This document shows, piece after piece, positions 1 to 11,883 of a stretch of DNA of 60,000 nucleotides (positions are counted from its first letter, which is position 1; every line of letters begins with the position of its first letter). The DNA comes from Bolinopsis microptera (Eukaryota; Ctenophora; Tentaculata; Lobata; Bolinopsidae): contig NC_087081.1 in the NCBI RefSeq assembly GCF_026151205.1, positions 9,297,246 through 9,357,245 of the forward strand. Reading direction: 5' to 3'. The position numbers were made by a program, and so were the translations under genes. The notes beneath the pieces are model-generated. The model was not told where the DNA came from, ran no database searches, and saw only the letters and a list, made by a program, of their open reading frames with translations.

Positions 1-432
1 TCAGGGTACATGCGTCACAGATCACGTCAAAGAAGCATTTTTTCCATATTTTAAATGATTCCCATCTGAATTCCTGTGCTAGGCTAAAAGGCTCAAAACA
101 TGCCGTCAGGTGATTTCATCTTCGTGGAAATTCCTCTCCAATCACGCGATTCACTAAATCATCACATCTAGAGACAACAATAATTTTCGATGCACCAATT
201 GTAGGTGTATGCACTAGCTCTGATTTAGGGTACTACAATTACAAACCCCGACTAGGTCACTAAAAGTGACCTCCACGGAATCATTCACTTCCAAGCTCGT
301 CGTCATGATAACGTGAGCTCAAAGTATCTAGTGTACCTACCTGTATGTAGTACTTAGTGCTGAAGATATCAACATAACTTCAGGATACATTGGCTTCCAG
401 AACTCTCGGGCTAGATGGTGGTACTTTGCTGT
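1..432. other. No gene recognised at left edge
   Basis: AT-rich sequence with no convincing exon. It may be intron or upstream sequence of the GPR180/TMEM145-like gene whose visible exons begin near 1215. Confidence 0.4.
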
Positions 433-785
433 GTCCAACTGTGATAATCCTAACGTAAGTATAACTGTGATAATACTAACGTAAGTATAACTGTGATAAT
501 CCTAACGTAAGTATAACTGTGATAACCCTAACGTAAGTATAACTGTGATAATACTAACGTAAGTATAACTGTGATAATACTAACTTAAGTATAACTGTGA
601 TAATCCTAACGTAAGTATAACTGTGATAACCCTAACGTAAGTATAACTGTGATAATCCTAACGTAAGTATAACTGTGATACTCCTATATAACGTAAGTAT
701 AACTGTGATAATCCTAACGTAAGTATAACTGTGATAACCCTAACGTAAGTATAACTGTGATAATCCTAACGTAAGTATGAGGTTT
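433..785. repeat. 26-bp minisatellite
   Basis: About 13 tandem copies of a 26-bp unit of the form ATAACTGTGATAATCCTAACG plus GTAAGT, with a few substitutions (aatcc, aaccc, aatac) and one copy carrying a short insertion near 680. Every unit contains GTAAGT, a consensus 5' splice-site string. It lies upstream of the first visible exon of the GPR180/TMEM145-like gene, probably in an intron. Confidence 0.9.
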
Positions 786-1116
786 ATACTGTAAAGTGTG
801 AGTGTGATTTTGCAGGTTTCAATGTTCAAATCTAGACCAAGATCAGAAACTTAAGTCTTACTAGCTTTAAAACAAATAAGATAAATAATTGTCATGATAA
901 CTGATATGTTCCCCCAGTCAACATCATTGAGTTTATATTGCCGATGTGTTTGGGCCGCTAATGTAGGTTTATCCATCACTTTGTAATGCAGCTCCATTCC
1001 CACTAATCACTAATACTACTATACAGTTAAACATTAAACAAGGAACTGAAACCGAGGGGCTCCGTTCAGGCCCTTCACACTTTGTTTCTGTCTAGTTCTA
1101 ATGTACCGTCACAATA

Positions 1117-1215
1117 GTGACTTTAATATACTACCCTAGGGGGTTGCAAGAATGTCCTACACAGTTGAACTGACCAATGTGAACACTCACTAATACTACT
1201 ATATACTACCCTAGG
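1117..1215. repeat. Partial tandem duplication of an exon 5' end
   Basis: The acceptor and first ~40 coding bases of the exon at 1215 (ACCCTAGGGGGTT to GAACTGACCAATG) also occur about 76 bp upstream at 1132-1180, with few changes. The upstream copy then diverges and lacks the rest of the exon. Confidence 0.8.
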
Positions 1216-4200
1216 GGGTTACAAGAATGTCCTACACAGTTGAACTGACCAATGGGGACACTTTCTGGACCAGACACGTGTCAGCAGATGAAATAGGTCA
1301 GTGTTTATATCAGCAGTCTTTCTAGCCTCTTATACAACACCACTATTTCTTCATTCAAGTAAAGCTATGGGACGTTTAAGCTGGCAAATGTTTGAGTTTG
1401 TGCTGGTCAGATTTTTCATGAATCTGTTCCAACGTGTTCCTGGGACTGGAAGCTGGAGAATCAGTTTTATTAACTAAGTGGCTTCACCTCTTCTTTACTT
1501 TAAGACGAATCTCACATTATGACGATGGTTCAATTTAAAAGCATTATTTAAACTTTTACTCATTTTCAGGGATACTGGAAACGGACATTGTTTTTGTGAT
1601 ATTGTTTATCTACTTGGTGATAGCTTCTGCTAAAGTTGCACGTGAGTTTTCAGTATCCAAACGAAATAATGGACAATTCTAAAACGTTCTAGTCTTATAT
1701 ACAGTTCTCTTTTTACTGATCGTCATTTCCAAACCTGATCTGATAAAACGTTCACTTTTCTTTCTGACTAGCAAACGTCGCGTATGTGATGGGTAAACTG
1801 TGCCAGACTAAATGGTATTTTTTTGTGAAATGTGGTATGTGTCATGACGTATTTAACGGATGATACTCGTAAAATAATTGTTCCATATATTAGGACCGTA
1901 TATTAGGACGAGTCCAACTCGGCGCGCGTCCTGGTAAACCTACAATGACGTATGGGTCAACTTACTCTTCTGGTTAAAAATTAAGGAAAATAGGAATAAA
2001 TAGGAAAACAGTCCGCATTCTCCGTAACTACTTAACTAGCAGTAGCAAGACCACAGCTGTGCGCGCGTGTACTCATGACTGGGTGGATAAGGGTGGAGCA
2101 GGTTGTGGCCCCGCTTCTCTTCTTTAGTCTACAGTCTAGATCAAACACCCTGAATTGTTAGCACTGCACTACAGTACGAGAACCGAGCTACGGTCATTCA
2201 CCAATTCATTAGGAGGCTCCGTTGAGTACGGTAGAGGTTTAACTTTGTTAAGTATTACTCACTTTCTGATATTGCTTCCACGGAAAATATCTTGCTATAG
2301 GATTAAGAGCAGGAGAAGAAAGCTGCCTAACCCTTTGAAAAAAGAAAGTTAAAATCAGAATAACACTAATATGACTTCCGATACTGTAAATGGGATTTTC
2401 TATATTCAGCAGAGTAGCCCGAGATTTCTGGAGAAATAATTTCAGGGATGTCGTAGTTTAATGTCTTGGATTTCCGTTATATCGTTATTTCATTTAAATA
2501 GACACGAAACGGAATTTTTACGTTACCATCACTATAATTCCATTTTCTATTTTAGTGATTACAATACTGCAAATGGAATTTCCTCTTTTTTTGGAGTCAT
2601 TCGATTTTGTGGAGCCAGGAGCTACGGAACGTTGTATTTATCTCTTTATATCCGCCTCTCGACTCGATTTCCAACCATCATCACCTGATCAGGCGTGGGC
2701 TGGTAACTATCAGCCCCTAAACTAGCCAATAATATCTAACGACTCACTCCCACAATGTCACCCCACTCAATTGAATGGTATATCTGACTCTTAACATGAC
2801 AAAACAACTCCCAGGTACTCTAGCGAACAGGCAGCTCTACCATACTTCCTTTAAAATCTTCATGGCCTCCGTTACTATGCAAGGTAATAAGACTATTACC
2901 TGGGGACCTCAGGCTATTATTTTCATAATAGAGATTCGGCGGAATGACAGGCTGAGCGCGGCCCAGTAATAAGACTACTATACTACTACTATGTCGGAAC
3001 TAATATATATATATATATACAATATATATAAGACGTCCTATCTACGCCAGATAACCCCCTCAATATATCCCTGTCCCGCATCAGGGTTCGCAGTTAATAA
3101 GAATTACAGACCGTGTGAATTCCATATATTACCATAATCATTTCCACATGATGTTATTTTGGCGTCGAAGGACTCTATTCCGATTGTGTTCAAGATAATT
3201 GATAAATCTTACGATAAAACGATGACGATTGTGACACCACAAAAATTTGTAATCCTCTGCCAAGAACTGTAATGTGATAAGTATGACCTATTAAGTCAAA
3301 TTAGGGCACATATTTTACATTTTTCCGAGCCAATGATAAGAAAATCTACATTTTTCAGCTGTTAAATTTAAATTTTTCAGCTATAAGCCAGATAGTGGTC
3401 GTGATATTCCGGTGTATGATAAACATGAACGGACAGGAAAATAAAGTGCTGAAATATTTTGGTAAGTAAGGGTCATTTTTTGTTAATTTAAGCATCTGTC
3501 TAATAAATAATCAGCCTATCGGCTTATAGTTCATTCTTTTCGGATCATTTTACCGCAATTATGAACCTTAACTTGAGAGCGGTTGTAGTTACTTTTATTT
3601 TAACCAAGAGCTAAATAATAAAAATCATGTTCAATCTGCAGGTAAAGCTATTGCAGTTATTGCTGAAACACTGTTCATTTTGTTGCTCATTCTTCTCAGT
3701 AAAGGCTGGACCGTAGTAAGGTAAATATTATAACATTTTTTTGCCCGAAATTCTTCGAGTGAAAATATACAAAAACATTCCAAACTCCGAAAATAACCTT
3801 TTCTTGCCCAAATTTCTGTAGAAATCGTTACAGCTTAGGGAAGTCATAGGAGTGCTTCGCCAGAAATGTTTTCAGATCATATACTTTAAACTTATTTTAC
3901 TGCATTAATAACACGTACACGTAAATTTTCGACGTTTTAACGTTTTAACTAATTTTAAAGTGTTTCAGAGGACGTTTGAGCACTCAAGGTACTATGATAC
4001 TATCAGCTTCTATAACATTTTACTTCTTATCACAAGTGGTGGCTCTATTTTGGTCTGCTTACGTGAGTTATATTACTAATTAACTAATTGGTTACGTGAG
4101 TTATATTACTAATTAACTAATTGGTTACGTGAGTTATATTACTAATTAAATAATTGGTTACGTGAGTTATATTACTAATTAACTAATTGGTTAATCAGTT

Positions 4201-5652
4201 AAAAGTGATGAATCAAACAGTAGACTGTGATCAATCACCAGAAAGATTTTACATCTCATTAATTAAATGAATTAAAAAAAATAAAAAATAAAATAAATGA
4301 ATAAATTAACAACCTTAAAAATTAAAAATTAATTCCCTCCAGATGTTCGATCCTGGTGAGGTACTATACGAGTATGAATCTGCGCCTGGTTATGTTGTAA
4401 TTGCATGTCTTACTCTCATGTGGATATGGTTTTGCACCTGCAATTATCACACTCTCCAAAATTATCCTGACCAAAATAAATTCTATGGAATCTTCTTCGC
4501 CGCTTACTCTATATGGTAAGAGGTTAGGTGAAGCACATTCTCATTTCTCGTGTTTCATTAGGACTTTTTATTGCAATATATATTACCAATACAACGTGAA
4601 TACCGTTTTATACAAGATGAAGTTTGATAATTAAAAAATCAAATGTTCATTAAAAACAAGTTCACCTAGTTTATTACGTATACAATCAAAATTCTTTGTT
4701 CCAAATTTCAAATTCAAATTGTCAACTTTTCCATCGTAAGCGGATATCTCGAGTTAACAATATACAAATAAATTATAAAAGACTTTAATAGAATTTACTG
4801 AAAACATAGTTTTTCAATTATAGCTACAGTTCGTGTGTAAAATTTCAGAATCAAACCTACTTATTTAACCTGCAGTGAAGACCCAATTACTAAATTACTA
4901 AATTAGACGGAGCAATTACGTAGAAATACGCTCAACAATATAGTCGGCTCATATTACTGCCAAGAACCCATGTCATTACTATTTTGCCCAAGTACTCATA
5001 TCAGTATTTTATATTTGACTCGGGGAAGTAACCTTATAGTATAGTGTAATACTTCATACCAGGCGTTCCAACTCGAATGAGAATTCCTTAAAGGGAAATT
5101 TATCTGCCGAATTCTCTAAAATTGCTATCATCATGGAATCCCGCCAAGAAGCCCTAATATACTTGCAATTTGAAAAATGTTCTGTTCTTGCGCTTTCGAC
5201 CATGACGAAATTATCATTTAAAGGCGTCATCCTATACGCCCCACCTTTGAAACCCTTGTGGTGTTCTTTTGCTCGATTTGGAGATTCTACAGAATTTTCG
5301 TAATCAACGAGGATTTCGGGAGTAGCACTGTCCGATTTATGAAAATGTATCAACGCAGCAAAACATGTTATCCTCCCTTTTAATCGTACCTATTCGTTTT
5401 AAGCCCTAAATTTAGATAAACCTAAATATTTAAATTTGATATTTGAACATCTTGCAGGTTCCTCGCGAAGCCTATAATGGTTCTCATAGCAGCCTTCCAA
5501 CTGGAGGACCACTACAGAGAAAAGGCGGTTAACGTGGTCCTAAACTCGAACCATTTCTTCGGGTACAGTGTGTTCCTGGTCCTGACACGACCCTCCACAA
5601 ATAACAAGATGTTCCCTTACAATGTTAAAACCTCGCAGGTATTTGCACGCTA
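1215..5652 (+). CDS. GPR180/TMEM145-like seven-helix membrane protein, 3' part
   Basis: Seven plus-strand exons join in frame: 1215-1296, 1570-1641, 3381-3461, 3642-3720, 3969-4062, 4343-4515 and 5458-5638. All have AG/GT boundaries and matching phases. The first encodes TNGDTFWTRHVSADEIG, which resembles the motif just before the membrane bundle in the GPR180/TMEM145 family. Hydrophobic helices follow: ILETDIVFVILFIYLVIAS, then AIAVIAETLFILLLILL with KGWTVVRGR, and further helices in the next exons. The last exon has WFLAKP and FPYNVKTSQ, also family-like. The N-terminal exons are outside or not seen. After 5638 the frame reads four more codons to TAA at 5650, so either the gene ends there by read-through or a final exon was missed. 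Members are membrane proteins of the secretory pathway with poorly known roles. Family assignment is from remembered motifs. Confidence 0.72.
1844..1953 (-). mobile_element. Short element, family B, copy 1
   Basis: About 92 bp flanked by the direct repeat ATGACGTAT (1844-1852 and 1945-1953). In reverse orientation it matches copies at 55270-55356 and 59110-59216. All share a GC-rich centre (GACGCGCGCCGAGTTGGACT) and an end reading ACGAGTATCACCCGTT. There is no coding capacity, so it is probably a non-autonomous transposon. This copy lies in intron 2 of the GPR180/TMEM145-like gene. Confidence 0.75.
1954..3380. other. Intron of GPR180/TMEM145-like gene
   Basis: Non-coding AT-rich intron with a (TA)n tract near 3001-3027 and a family A element at 2888-2980. 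Small open frames here (2155-2352, 2461-2688, 2775-2969) show no recognisable domain. Confidence 0.5.
2888..2980 (+). mobile_element. Short element, family A, copy 1
   Basis: Roughly 71 bp beginning CCTGGGGACCTCAGGC and ending GACAGGCTGAGCGCGGCCCA. It is flanked by near-identical 11-bp repeats, TAAGACTATTA (2888-2898) and TAAGACTACTA (2970-2980). The ends are imperfect inverted repeats (CTGGG...CTCAG). The same sequence, inverted, interrupts the minus-strand endoglycoceramidase copy at 22917-22995. Confidence 0.75.
4059..4193. repeat. 33-bp tandem repeat that duplicates a splice donor
   Basis: Four tandem 33-bp units beginning TTACGTGAGTTATATTACTA. The first unit spans the exon 3969-4062 donor (TAC then gtgagt), so three further copies of the exon end plus donor follow at 33-bp spacing. 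Confidence 0.9.
5054..5353 (-). CDS. Unrecognised open frame inside an intron
   Basis: An open frame of about 99 codons on the strand opposite the GPR180/TMEM145-like gene, in its last visible intron. It has ordinary amino-acid composition (for example HHKGFKGGAYRMTPLNDN) and no motif I recognise. It has no ATG at its apparent start, so it could be an exon or a retro-copied fragment. The 3' end (CTG then gtatga) resembles a splice donor. Weakly supported. Confidence 0.2.
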   Translation of the reverse strand: MIHFHKSDSATPEILVDYENSVESPNRAKEHHKGFKGGAYRMTPLNDNFVMVESARTEHFSNCKYIRASWRDSMMIAILENSADKFPFKEFSFELERLV

Positions 5653-7975
5653 ATTAATTATACTTGTTGATGACTTTTAATTGAGTTATTGCAATCTTTT
5701 TGATACTTTTCATGCTTAAAAAATGGGGAAAACTTGATGCGATCGATACGAAAATCTATAAATTTATCGATCAAGTTGCAGTCGCGTTGTGAAACATCAC
5801 AAAAAAAATTTCATGCGATAATTTTCGTTTTAACTAAATATTATACAAGCAAGTAGAAGACTCAAAAGTAAAAGAATGTAACAAAGCGTAAAGTTATTGT
5901 TAATAAGTCAAAAAGATCAAATTTTTATAGGGGTCATTTCTGCCATTCATCTTTCTACGTAATTCATATTCCACTAAAATTGATCTTTTGAAATGATAAT
6001 GTTCATGATAAGGTTCTACTGGGTATTGTAGAAGGGTCTGGGAACATTTAATTCATTTGTCAGGGTAAATTACTGATATAATGATACGACCTTTAGAAGA
6101 TTCCACGGAAATACAAGTTGAGGAAAACCACAAAACGATGATACACGTCACACTTAGCTCTTCATATTGTTGTTTGCTGCTTCAAAATGAGTAGCTCCGA
6201 ATTCCGATTGATTTCATGAAATACTGCATACTTAGAACGCATGAATTACCGCTCAGATCACAACCATGGTACTCCACAGGAGTGAGGAAGTGTGCAGAAA
6301 ATCATTCGAACCAAGTATCCAAACTATCCATTCAACGGACAACGTCTGCTGGAAATAATGTGTAGGTGTTCCTGAATGCGAAGCCACTTCTTCTGTATCT
6401 GTAATCTGACCATCCCCATGCCTACAATACCCTACCGAAGCTGATCATATCCTATGGTAATTCGTTATTCGAGACAAAAAAATGGTGATATGACTTCAAC
6501 CGGAAAAGTTTGTTAGATATCACGGCAGTGATGAGTAAGTATAGTTAAATATCCGAAACTGCAAAGAAGAAACAAGAAATAGGACAAATGCAAATGGGGC
6601 ATAATAAAAGTCGATAAACTGTATTAATAATAACTTGAACTAAGTTATTTAAAATCGACACAATTTATAGGTTAATTTCTGCCATTCAATTGTTCAAGTA
6701 CTTCGAAAATCATCCAATTTTTCGACTTGATGATATTCCAAGAAAATGCCATCCTTTCAGTTCTGAGTTCTGACATCTAAATTTAGTCGGTTCTTTTGTG
6801 ACACAAACTTCATTAATGGTTCATGTCAAGATAACATGGTTCTAGATGATTCCACGTGAGTATAGGGGAATTAACCACTGTGAACCACTGTCATGGACCA
6901 GCATATGTTAGGAAGTGTATAACTATTAACTGGTGTGCTTCATGGGTTAGAATAACCAAAAACGTTCAGCAGAACTTAAAAATTAATTAAAAAATTCTTC
7001 AGGCTGGCTACAAATCACCCTGATATTCCTCAAGTACGTTCCTCAAAAACATTCCTCAAGTACATATTCCTCAAATACATTCCTTAAATACATTCCTCGA
7101 GTATATAAATCACCTATCGAAGATTAGTTTAACTTCTACTCTTAGTTTATGTTCTCATATTACATCGAATAAACAGAAATCTATAGTACTGCAGGACTTT
7201 TTGTCGATATTGTTCAATCGCTTATATTAAAAGAGTAAGTGGTATAGCTACTAAAAAACAAATTCCGAGTGAAATTTCGAGTGAATTTCGAGCAGCTAAC
7301 TAATAACCAATAAGATGTAGAATTATTTGTCACGTGCAGACCGTTTAACTGTTCAGAGGATTTTGATTTGCCTTCATATAAAAGGGTCAGATAACACTTT
7401 CACCACCACTTAAGTTTTAACTGCTAATGGTATTTAGATTCGGTAAGTCAGATACAACTTTACAGTGAATTACTCTCACTCCCACACGAGGTCAGTGGTC
7501 ACCAGTTACCATCATGCCGATAGTTTGCGTTAACATAAATTAGTTATTAAATTAATAATAAATTAGTAATTTTTTTCTGTCACTTCTTTATAGTGGAGCC
7601 TGGAGGATTGAAACAAATTCCCGTGAGCAACGTTTTGTTCCTGTCAACTTTGAGTGTTAGAATCAACGTAAAATCAATGTTCTCGAGTCCATCGTTGGAA
7701 TCTTGATCCACGTAGTTTAGTTCGACAACTAAAGTTCGCCAGAAATCACCGCCGTTAAACGCCGAAGTAGCAAGGTCAAGTCCAGGTAGCGTACTCTAAT
7801 TCGAAAAAATATTTTCTCTCTATTTTATGATTGTGGTCCAACGGCTCATGACTCATGTCATGAACAGTCGTTTATTGAATAATTATTGCCGAGTGCAGCT
7901 GCCTTCGGGTTTTCCTTAATATGTTACAATTGTAAATTAAAATTGAAACTTTTTTATTTTGTCGTTTCTATATTT
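5653..7975. other. No gene recognised
   Basis: AT-rich non-coding sequence downstream of the GPR180/TMEM145-like exons. Near 7020-7105 the phrase CATTCCTCAAGTACAT recurs imperfectly. No exon is supported. A motif near 7785 (AGTCCAGGTAGCGTAC) recurs near 10806. Confidence 0.4.
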
Positions 7976-8857
7976 CCTTATCGGACTTTATTTGGACAAA
8001 CATTAAATGAACGGACATAATTTTAAACGGACATTAATATGAACGGTAGAAGGCATTCAAAACCATCAAAAATCCGAATTTTTTAATTTTTTGACGTTTT
8101 TTTATTTCAGCAAATGATTTTTAAATCCATTTTTAAACAGTAAGTAAGAAAAGCAGTCGTTAAGCAGTAAAAATGTTAAAATATGTGTACATGATCAGTG
8201 TCTATTAATATCACATATCATCTCCATCAAATGGGTTTTCGTGCATAAAAAAGTCCATGCTTAAAGCATCGCAGTGATTTCTAACTTTATGGAAACCTTT
8301 TTTTATCAAACTACCCCGGTCCTGCATTTCACTTTCAGTGTTAACTTTTACAAGCCATTTTGTGTGAAGTGGTTTTATATTAGACAACTTTAGGTTTACC
8401 TTAACATCACGTGAAGCTTTCCTAGCACCCTGTCATTACCTCCGCTGAGTAATATGAACTATAACAACGTCGGACAATGTCCTAGTTGGCAACACGATTT
8501 ACCGTAATATCTAGAGGCTGGAACAAGTTTGTCATGTAAGCGGGAACTAGCTAAAAAACTATGAGTATGTTGTTGAGTGCCATAATTTCGTTGACTTTTT
8601 CCACCAAGCGACCCTTTATATACTATTACTAGTAAAGTCGTCTCTGCCTCCGGCAGACCAAGGAAATAACTTAAGTTACGGCACAATAAAGTTCTCATAG
8701 TTGTCTTGTTCTGGACGAACTGGAAACGTTTTTGAAAAAAATTCAACGGACTTAAACTTTGACCTAGTAAATTAACGGACTTTATTTGAACGGACATTAA
8801 GATGAACGTTATAGGGCCTCCAGCGTTCAATTAATGTCCAAATAAGGTCCGATAAGG
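7976..8857. mobile_element. Inverted-repeat element, about 880 bp
   Basis: The left end CCTTATCGGACTTTATTTGG (7976) and the right end, read on the minus strand, CCTTATCGGACCTTATTTGG (8857) are near-identical inverted termini extending ~35 bp. Subterminal copies of GAACGGACATTAA-type motifs occur on both sides. No transposase is visible; a 123-codon open frame inside (8459-8830, minus) uses the repeats and looks spurious. No clear target duplication was found. Confidence 0.65.
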
Positions 8858-8859
8858 TA

Positions 8860-8995
8860 TTAAGGCACCTGAAAGTGAATATTACTTAATCTTATGCCTG
8901 TCATCATCGACATTGAATTAAAATGTTATGAACTAAAAATAAACCTTCTGGAAAACTTCCGATGAATATTAATTCCTGGAAAAAGTTAAAAGAAG
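8860..8995. repeat. Dispersed repeat family C, copy 1
   Basis: Begins TTAAGGCACCTGAA and includes a stretch around AAAATGTTATGAACTAAAAA and CTTCCGATGA, shared with 42698-42900. The two copies differ by substitutions and an internal length difference. Confidence 0.65.
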
Positions 8996-9946
8996 TATAA
9001 TAGTATAGTTGGTATAATAGTATAGTGATTATAATGGAAACGGTTGTGCCTGTCAGCACTGCGATGGGTCATACTTAAATTTCCTGAAAGTTTCGTAAAG
9101 ATTCATTGATTGAATTGGGTGTACCACGCCATTCCCTTTTTTCACTATTGTCACCATAAATTGAAAACGCTTTGAGCTAGAAAATCCAAAGTTTCTAGAC
9201 ATATTTGGGTTGATACAATTTAACCGAGTTATGACTCTTTCAATATCTAGTGGATACGTGATCTCGGTAATTAATCAGTAATGTTGTCAGTAATGTTGTC
9301 AGTGATCTCATCGGGAGCTATTCGCTAGCGTGCAACAATGAGCCTCATTAGGCGAAACCAAGAAAGTTGGGGGGAAAAGATCTGATCACTTTGTGTTAAT
9401 ACTGATAGTGACTTTCCTTGAAATCAAAGGAATGGTATCAAACATCATGTACTCTGAATCCTGAAAAGATAAAGTTAGCAAACAGTTGTCCTTTTGGTTT
9501 TGACTTTTGATTGTCCTTCATCTCAATATCTATACAGTAGAACACATGTCAGTTAAGCCTCATACTCTCATAGGAAACCTTCTGTAACTGTGTTTTTTAG
9601 CCCACATACGACATTCGCTGCTCTCTTTTTCAATAGATTTCTACAGCTTGAAGACCTTAATCTGAATTTATATATGTATATTACTGTCTCATCTTCGTCT
9701 TCTTCTATTGGAATGTTTTTTGTCGGTCCTGTGTCTTCTGTAGCCTAATAACGTTAATACTAACTTAAAGTTTGTAGGCTATCTCAATCGGTTTTAACGA
9801 ACATTTCAATTGGTCTTAAAGAGAAATGGTTATGTTTCAATTCTATAACAGTATCCCAAATTTGTTTGCTTGTTGTTTTTTTAAAGGAAGCCCTTTATAC
9901 TAATAAATTTCACAATATCGGAATTAATTAGGGATCTATACAAAGC
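8996..9946. other. No gene recognised
   Basis: AT-rich intergenic sequence. A small tandem phrase (TCAGTAATGTTG) occurs near 9280. Nothing else is supported upstream of the Ly6-like gene. Confidence 0.4.
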
Positions 9947-10495
9947 ATGTTGCGGTGTCTGCTCCTAACTGTGGCTGTGGTCTCTGCCACCTAGTCTGCC
10001 GTGAAATGCTACTTTGGATGTGGATTGTGGAGCCGGTACTATCGAAATAGCCGGACAAAGTCAGGGTTACCCCGACGGAGAATGCACTAACAAAACAACT
10101 GCAGAGTGTCATGCTGGATGTGTTACTGTTTCCCTGGAGTTCGACTATGAGATTAAGGCAGGAGGAACTGAAATAGCAAGGGGATCACGTGATGGTATAA
10201 AGACTGCTTATACGTGCATGGATAACGCCAATGACCAGTTCTGTAACACAATAAAGTCCTCTATGGAGTCAACCATGACGGGAAAAATGAGAACTGTTTC
10301 CATTTACAACCTGGGAACTGTTTCCATTTCCAACATGAAGTGTGATGTTTCGGACCCATGTGAAATCGAAATGTGCAACGACCCCACCAAATCTGAAGAT
10401 AAAAGTAATGGTGGTGAGGATGAGAATAGCAGTTTCGTCGTTCATATTGGCGTTTCTTTCGTCCTTTTCTCTGCTGCGCTTGGACTCCTCTATTA
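9947..10495 (+). pseudogene. Ly6/three-finger GPI-anchored protein, broken
   Basis: An ATG at 9947 starts a hydrophobic signal-peptide-like sequence (MLRCLLLTVAVVSAT) that meets TAG at 9992. Coding then resumes in the +1 frame from about 10014 to TAA at 10495. The downstream frame has evenly spaced cysteines (nine, plus one in the interrupted segment), as in Ly6/uPAR three-finger domains. It ends in a polar stretch (NGGEDENSS) and a hydrophobic tail (FVVHIGVSFVLFSAALGLLY) typical of a GPI-attachment signal. An AATAAA lies near 10627. As sequenced, the signal peptide is separated from the domain by both a stop and a frame change. This is a recent pseudogene, an unrecognised splice arrangement or a sequence error. 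A functional copy would be a small extracellular GPI-anchored protein. Confidence 0.6.
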
Positions 10496-10639
10496 ATCAA
10501 CAAGAAGTGAAGTTAGGACATGTTAATTGAGGAATGAAGCTCTGGCTCGTGGACATACAATATAACCGTTCATGGTTATTTCTGCGGCAGATGACTTCAT
10601 ATTAATATTTGGAAGATTTTAGCAAAAATAAATATGTAT

Positions 10640-11883
10640 AGGCACTTTTAAAATGTGTGTGAGTTATATTCGCACTTTCGAGAAAATTCGCCTCATATCT
10701 TCTTTTTAAAAATTTTTTTATTTAACTGATGTCACCTTAAGAGTTCAGATGTTTAAAAAAATTTTGTTTCCGCAGTCAAGGAAAGGAAATACTTGTTGAA
10801 CTAGAGTCCAGGTAGCGTACAAATTCAGGCTTTGTCGAACTACAGTATTATATATAACGTATCGAACTAGGGTACTCGTATAACTAAAGTATGTGTACCG
10901 TACTCTTTATGAGAGACAATAGTAATCATTCAAATCCATGTTGAATTATTATATTTATTATTCATTAAACGATAGCATACAGAAATTTCTGAAAGACAAT
11001 GTAGAACTATTCACAGATGGCAAGTTAGGCGATTTCAATGTCGATATTGCGAAATATCTTTTTACCGTATCATGTAGTAACCGTATATATAAACAATAAC
11101 GTAACCTCACCGAGTGTTTTAATAGTCTGTAATCAAAGTCAGGAACGGTTGAAGGCTCGAGTGATATAGTATTTTATTTGTCTGGTTGGTTCAGTCCAGT
11201 TTTCTGGAAGACAATAGTGAATCATTTACAGATGGCAAGTTAGGCGATTTTAATATTGATATTGCAAAATATTTGTTTACCGTATCATGCATGTTAAAAC
11301 GATTTCAGTTCCTTCTTTTCACCTTATCTTACTATATATAATGCGAGACGATATATATATATTTATCTGTGCCATTTTACTGACACCACGGCATCAACTT
11401 TAACGCGAATTTCTGCAAAAACCGTAAAAGATATACAACTGAAACTTTTTTGACTGGGTCAAATGCTTTAATGGCCTCCAAATCAGCATGAAAAAATAAA
11501 AAATTGGCCAAGAAATAGGAGTTTTAGAGCCCAAAATTTGGTACCCCAAGTGGTGTCAAAAACGCGAATTAAATAGGTAATAATTGTTTTAGTCTCTTGA
11601 GTCTTGACACCATTTTAGGGTTAGACGGGTTCCTGCTAGTACTTTTAAACAGTGTAGTGTGTTTGTATCCGTTGTTTACTGAAATAGTCTTACTCTTCGA
11701 TTAGAATGAACCAAAAAGACTCTTATCATTTTGCCGTATTATTTTCGCTCGCAGAAGTGGCATGAAGCTTCTTGACCTAATCGTACATTTTCATGAATCT
11801 GCTTTATATCTATATATCATGTACATGTAGTATCATGATATTAAGTTTTCAATAACAAAACTAACCAAAATTAACCAAAAGAA
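10640..11883. other. Intergenic, with two coding-like duplicated fragments
   Basis: Mostly AT-rich. Two diverged direct copies at about 10979-11075 and 11201-11283 both read as FTDGKLGDFN followed by an IAKYLFTVSC-like stretch, with several synonymous differences. No complete gene surrounds either copy. Confidence 0.45.

Noticed and set aside
433-785. Possible CRISPR-like array
   Set aside because: Units are contiguous with no spacers, and the sequence is a eukaryotic minisatellite.
8459-8830. 123-codon reverse frame
   Set aside because: Overlaps the inverted-repeat element ends and has no domain or codon signal.
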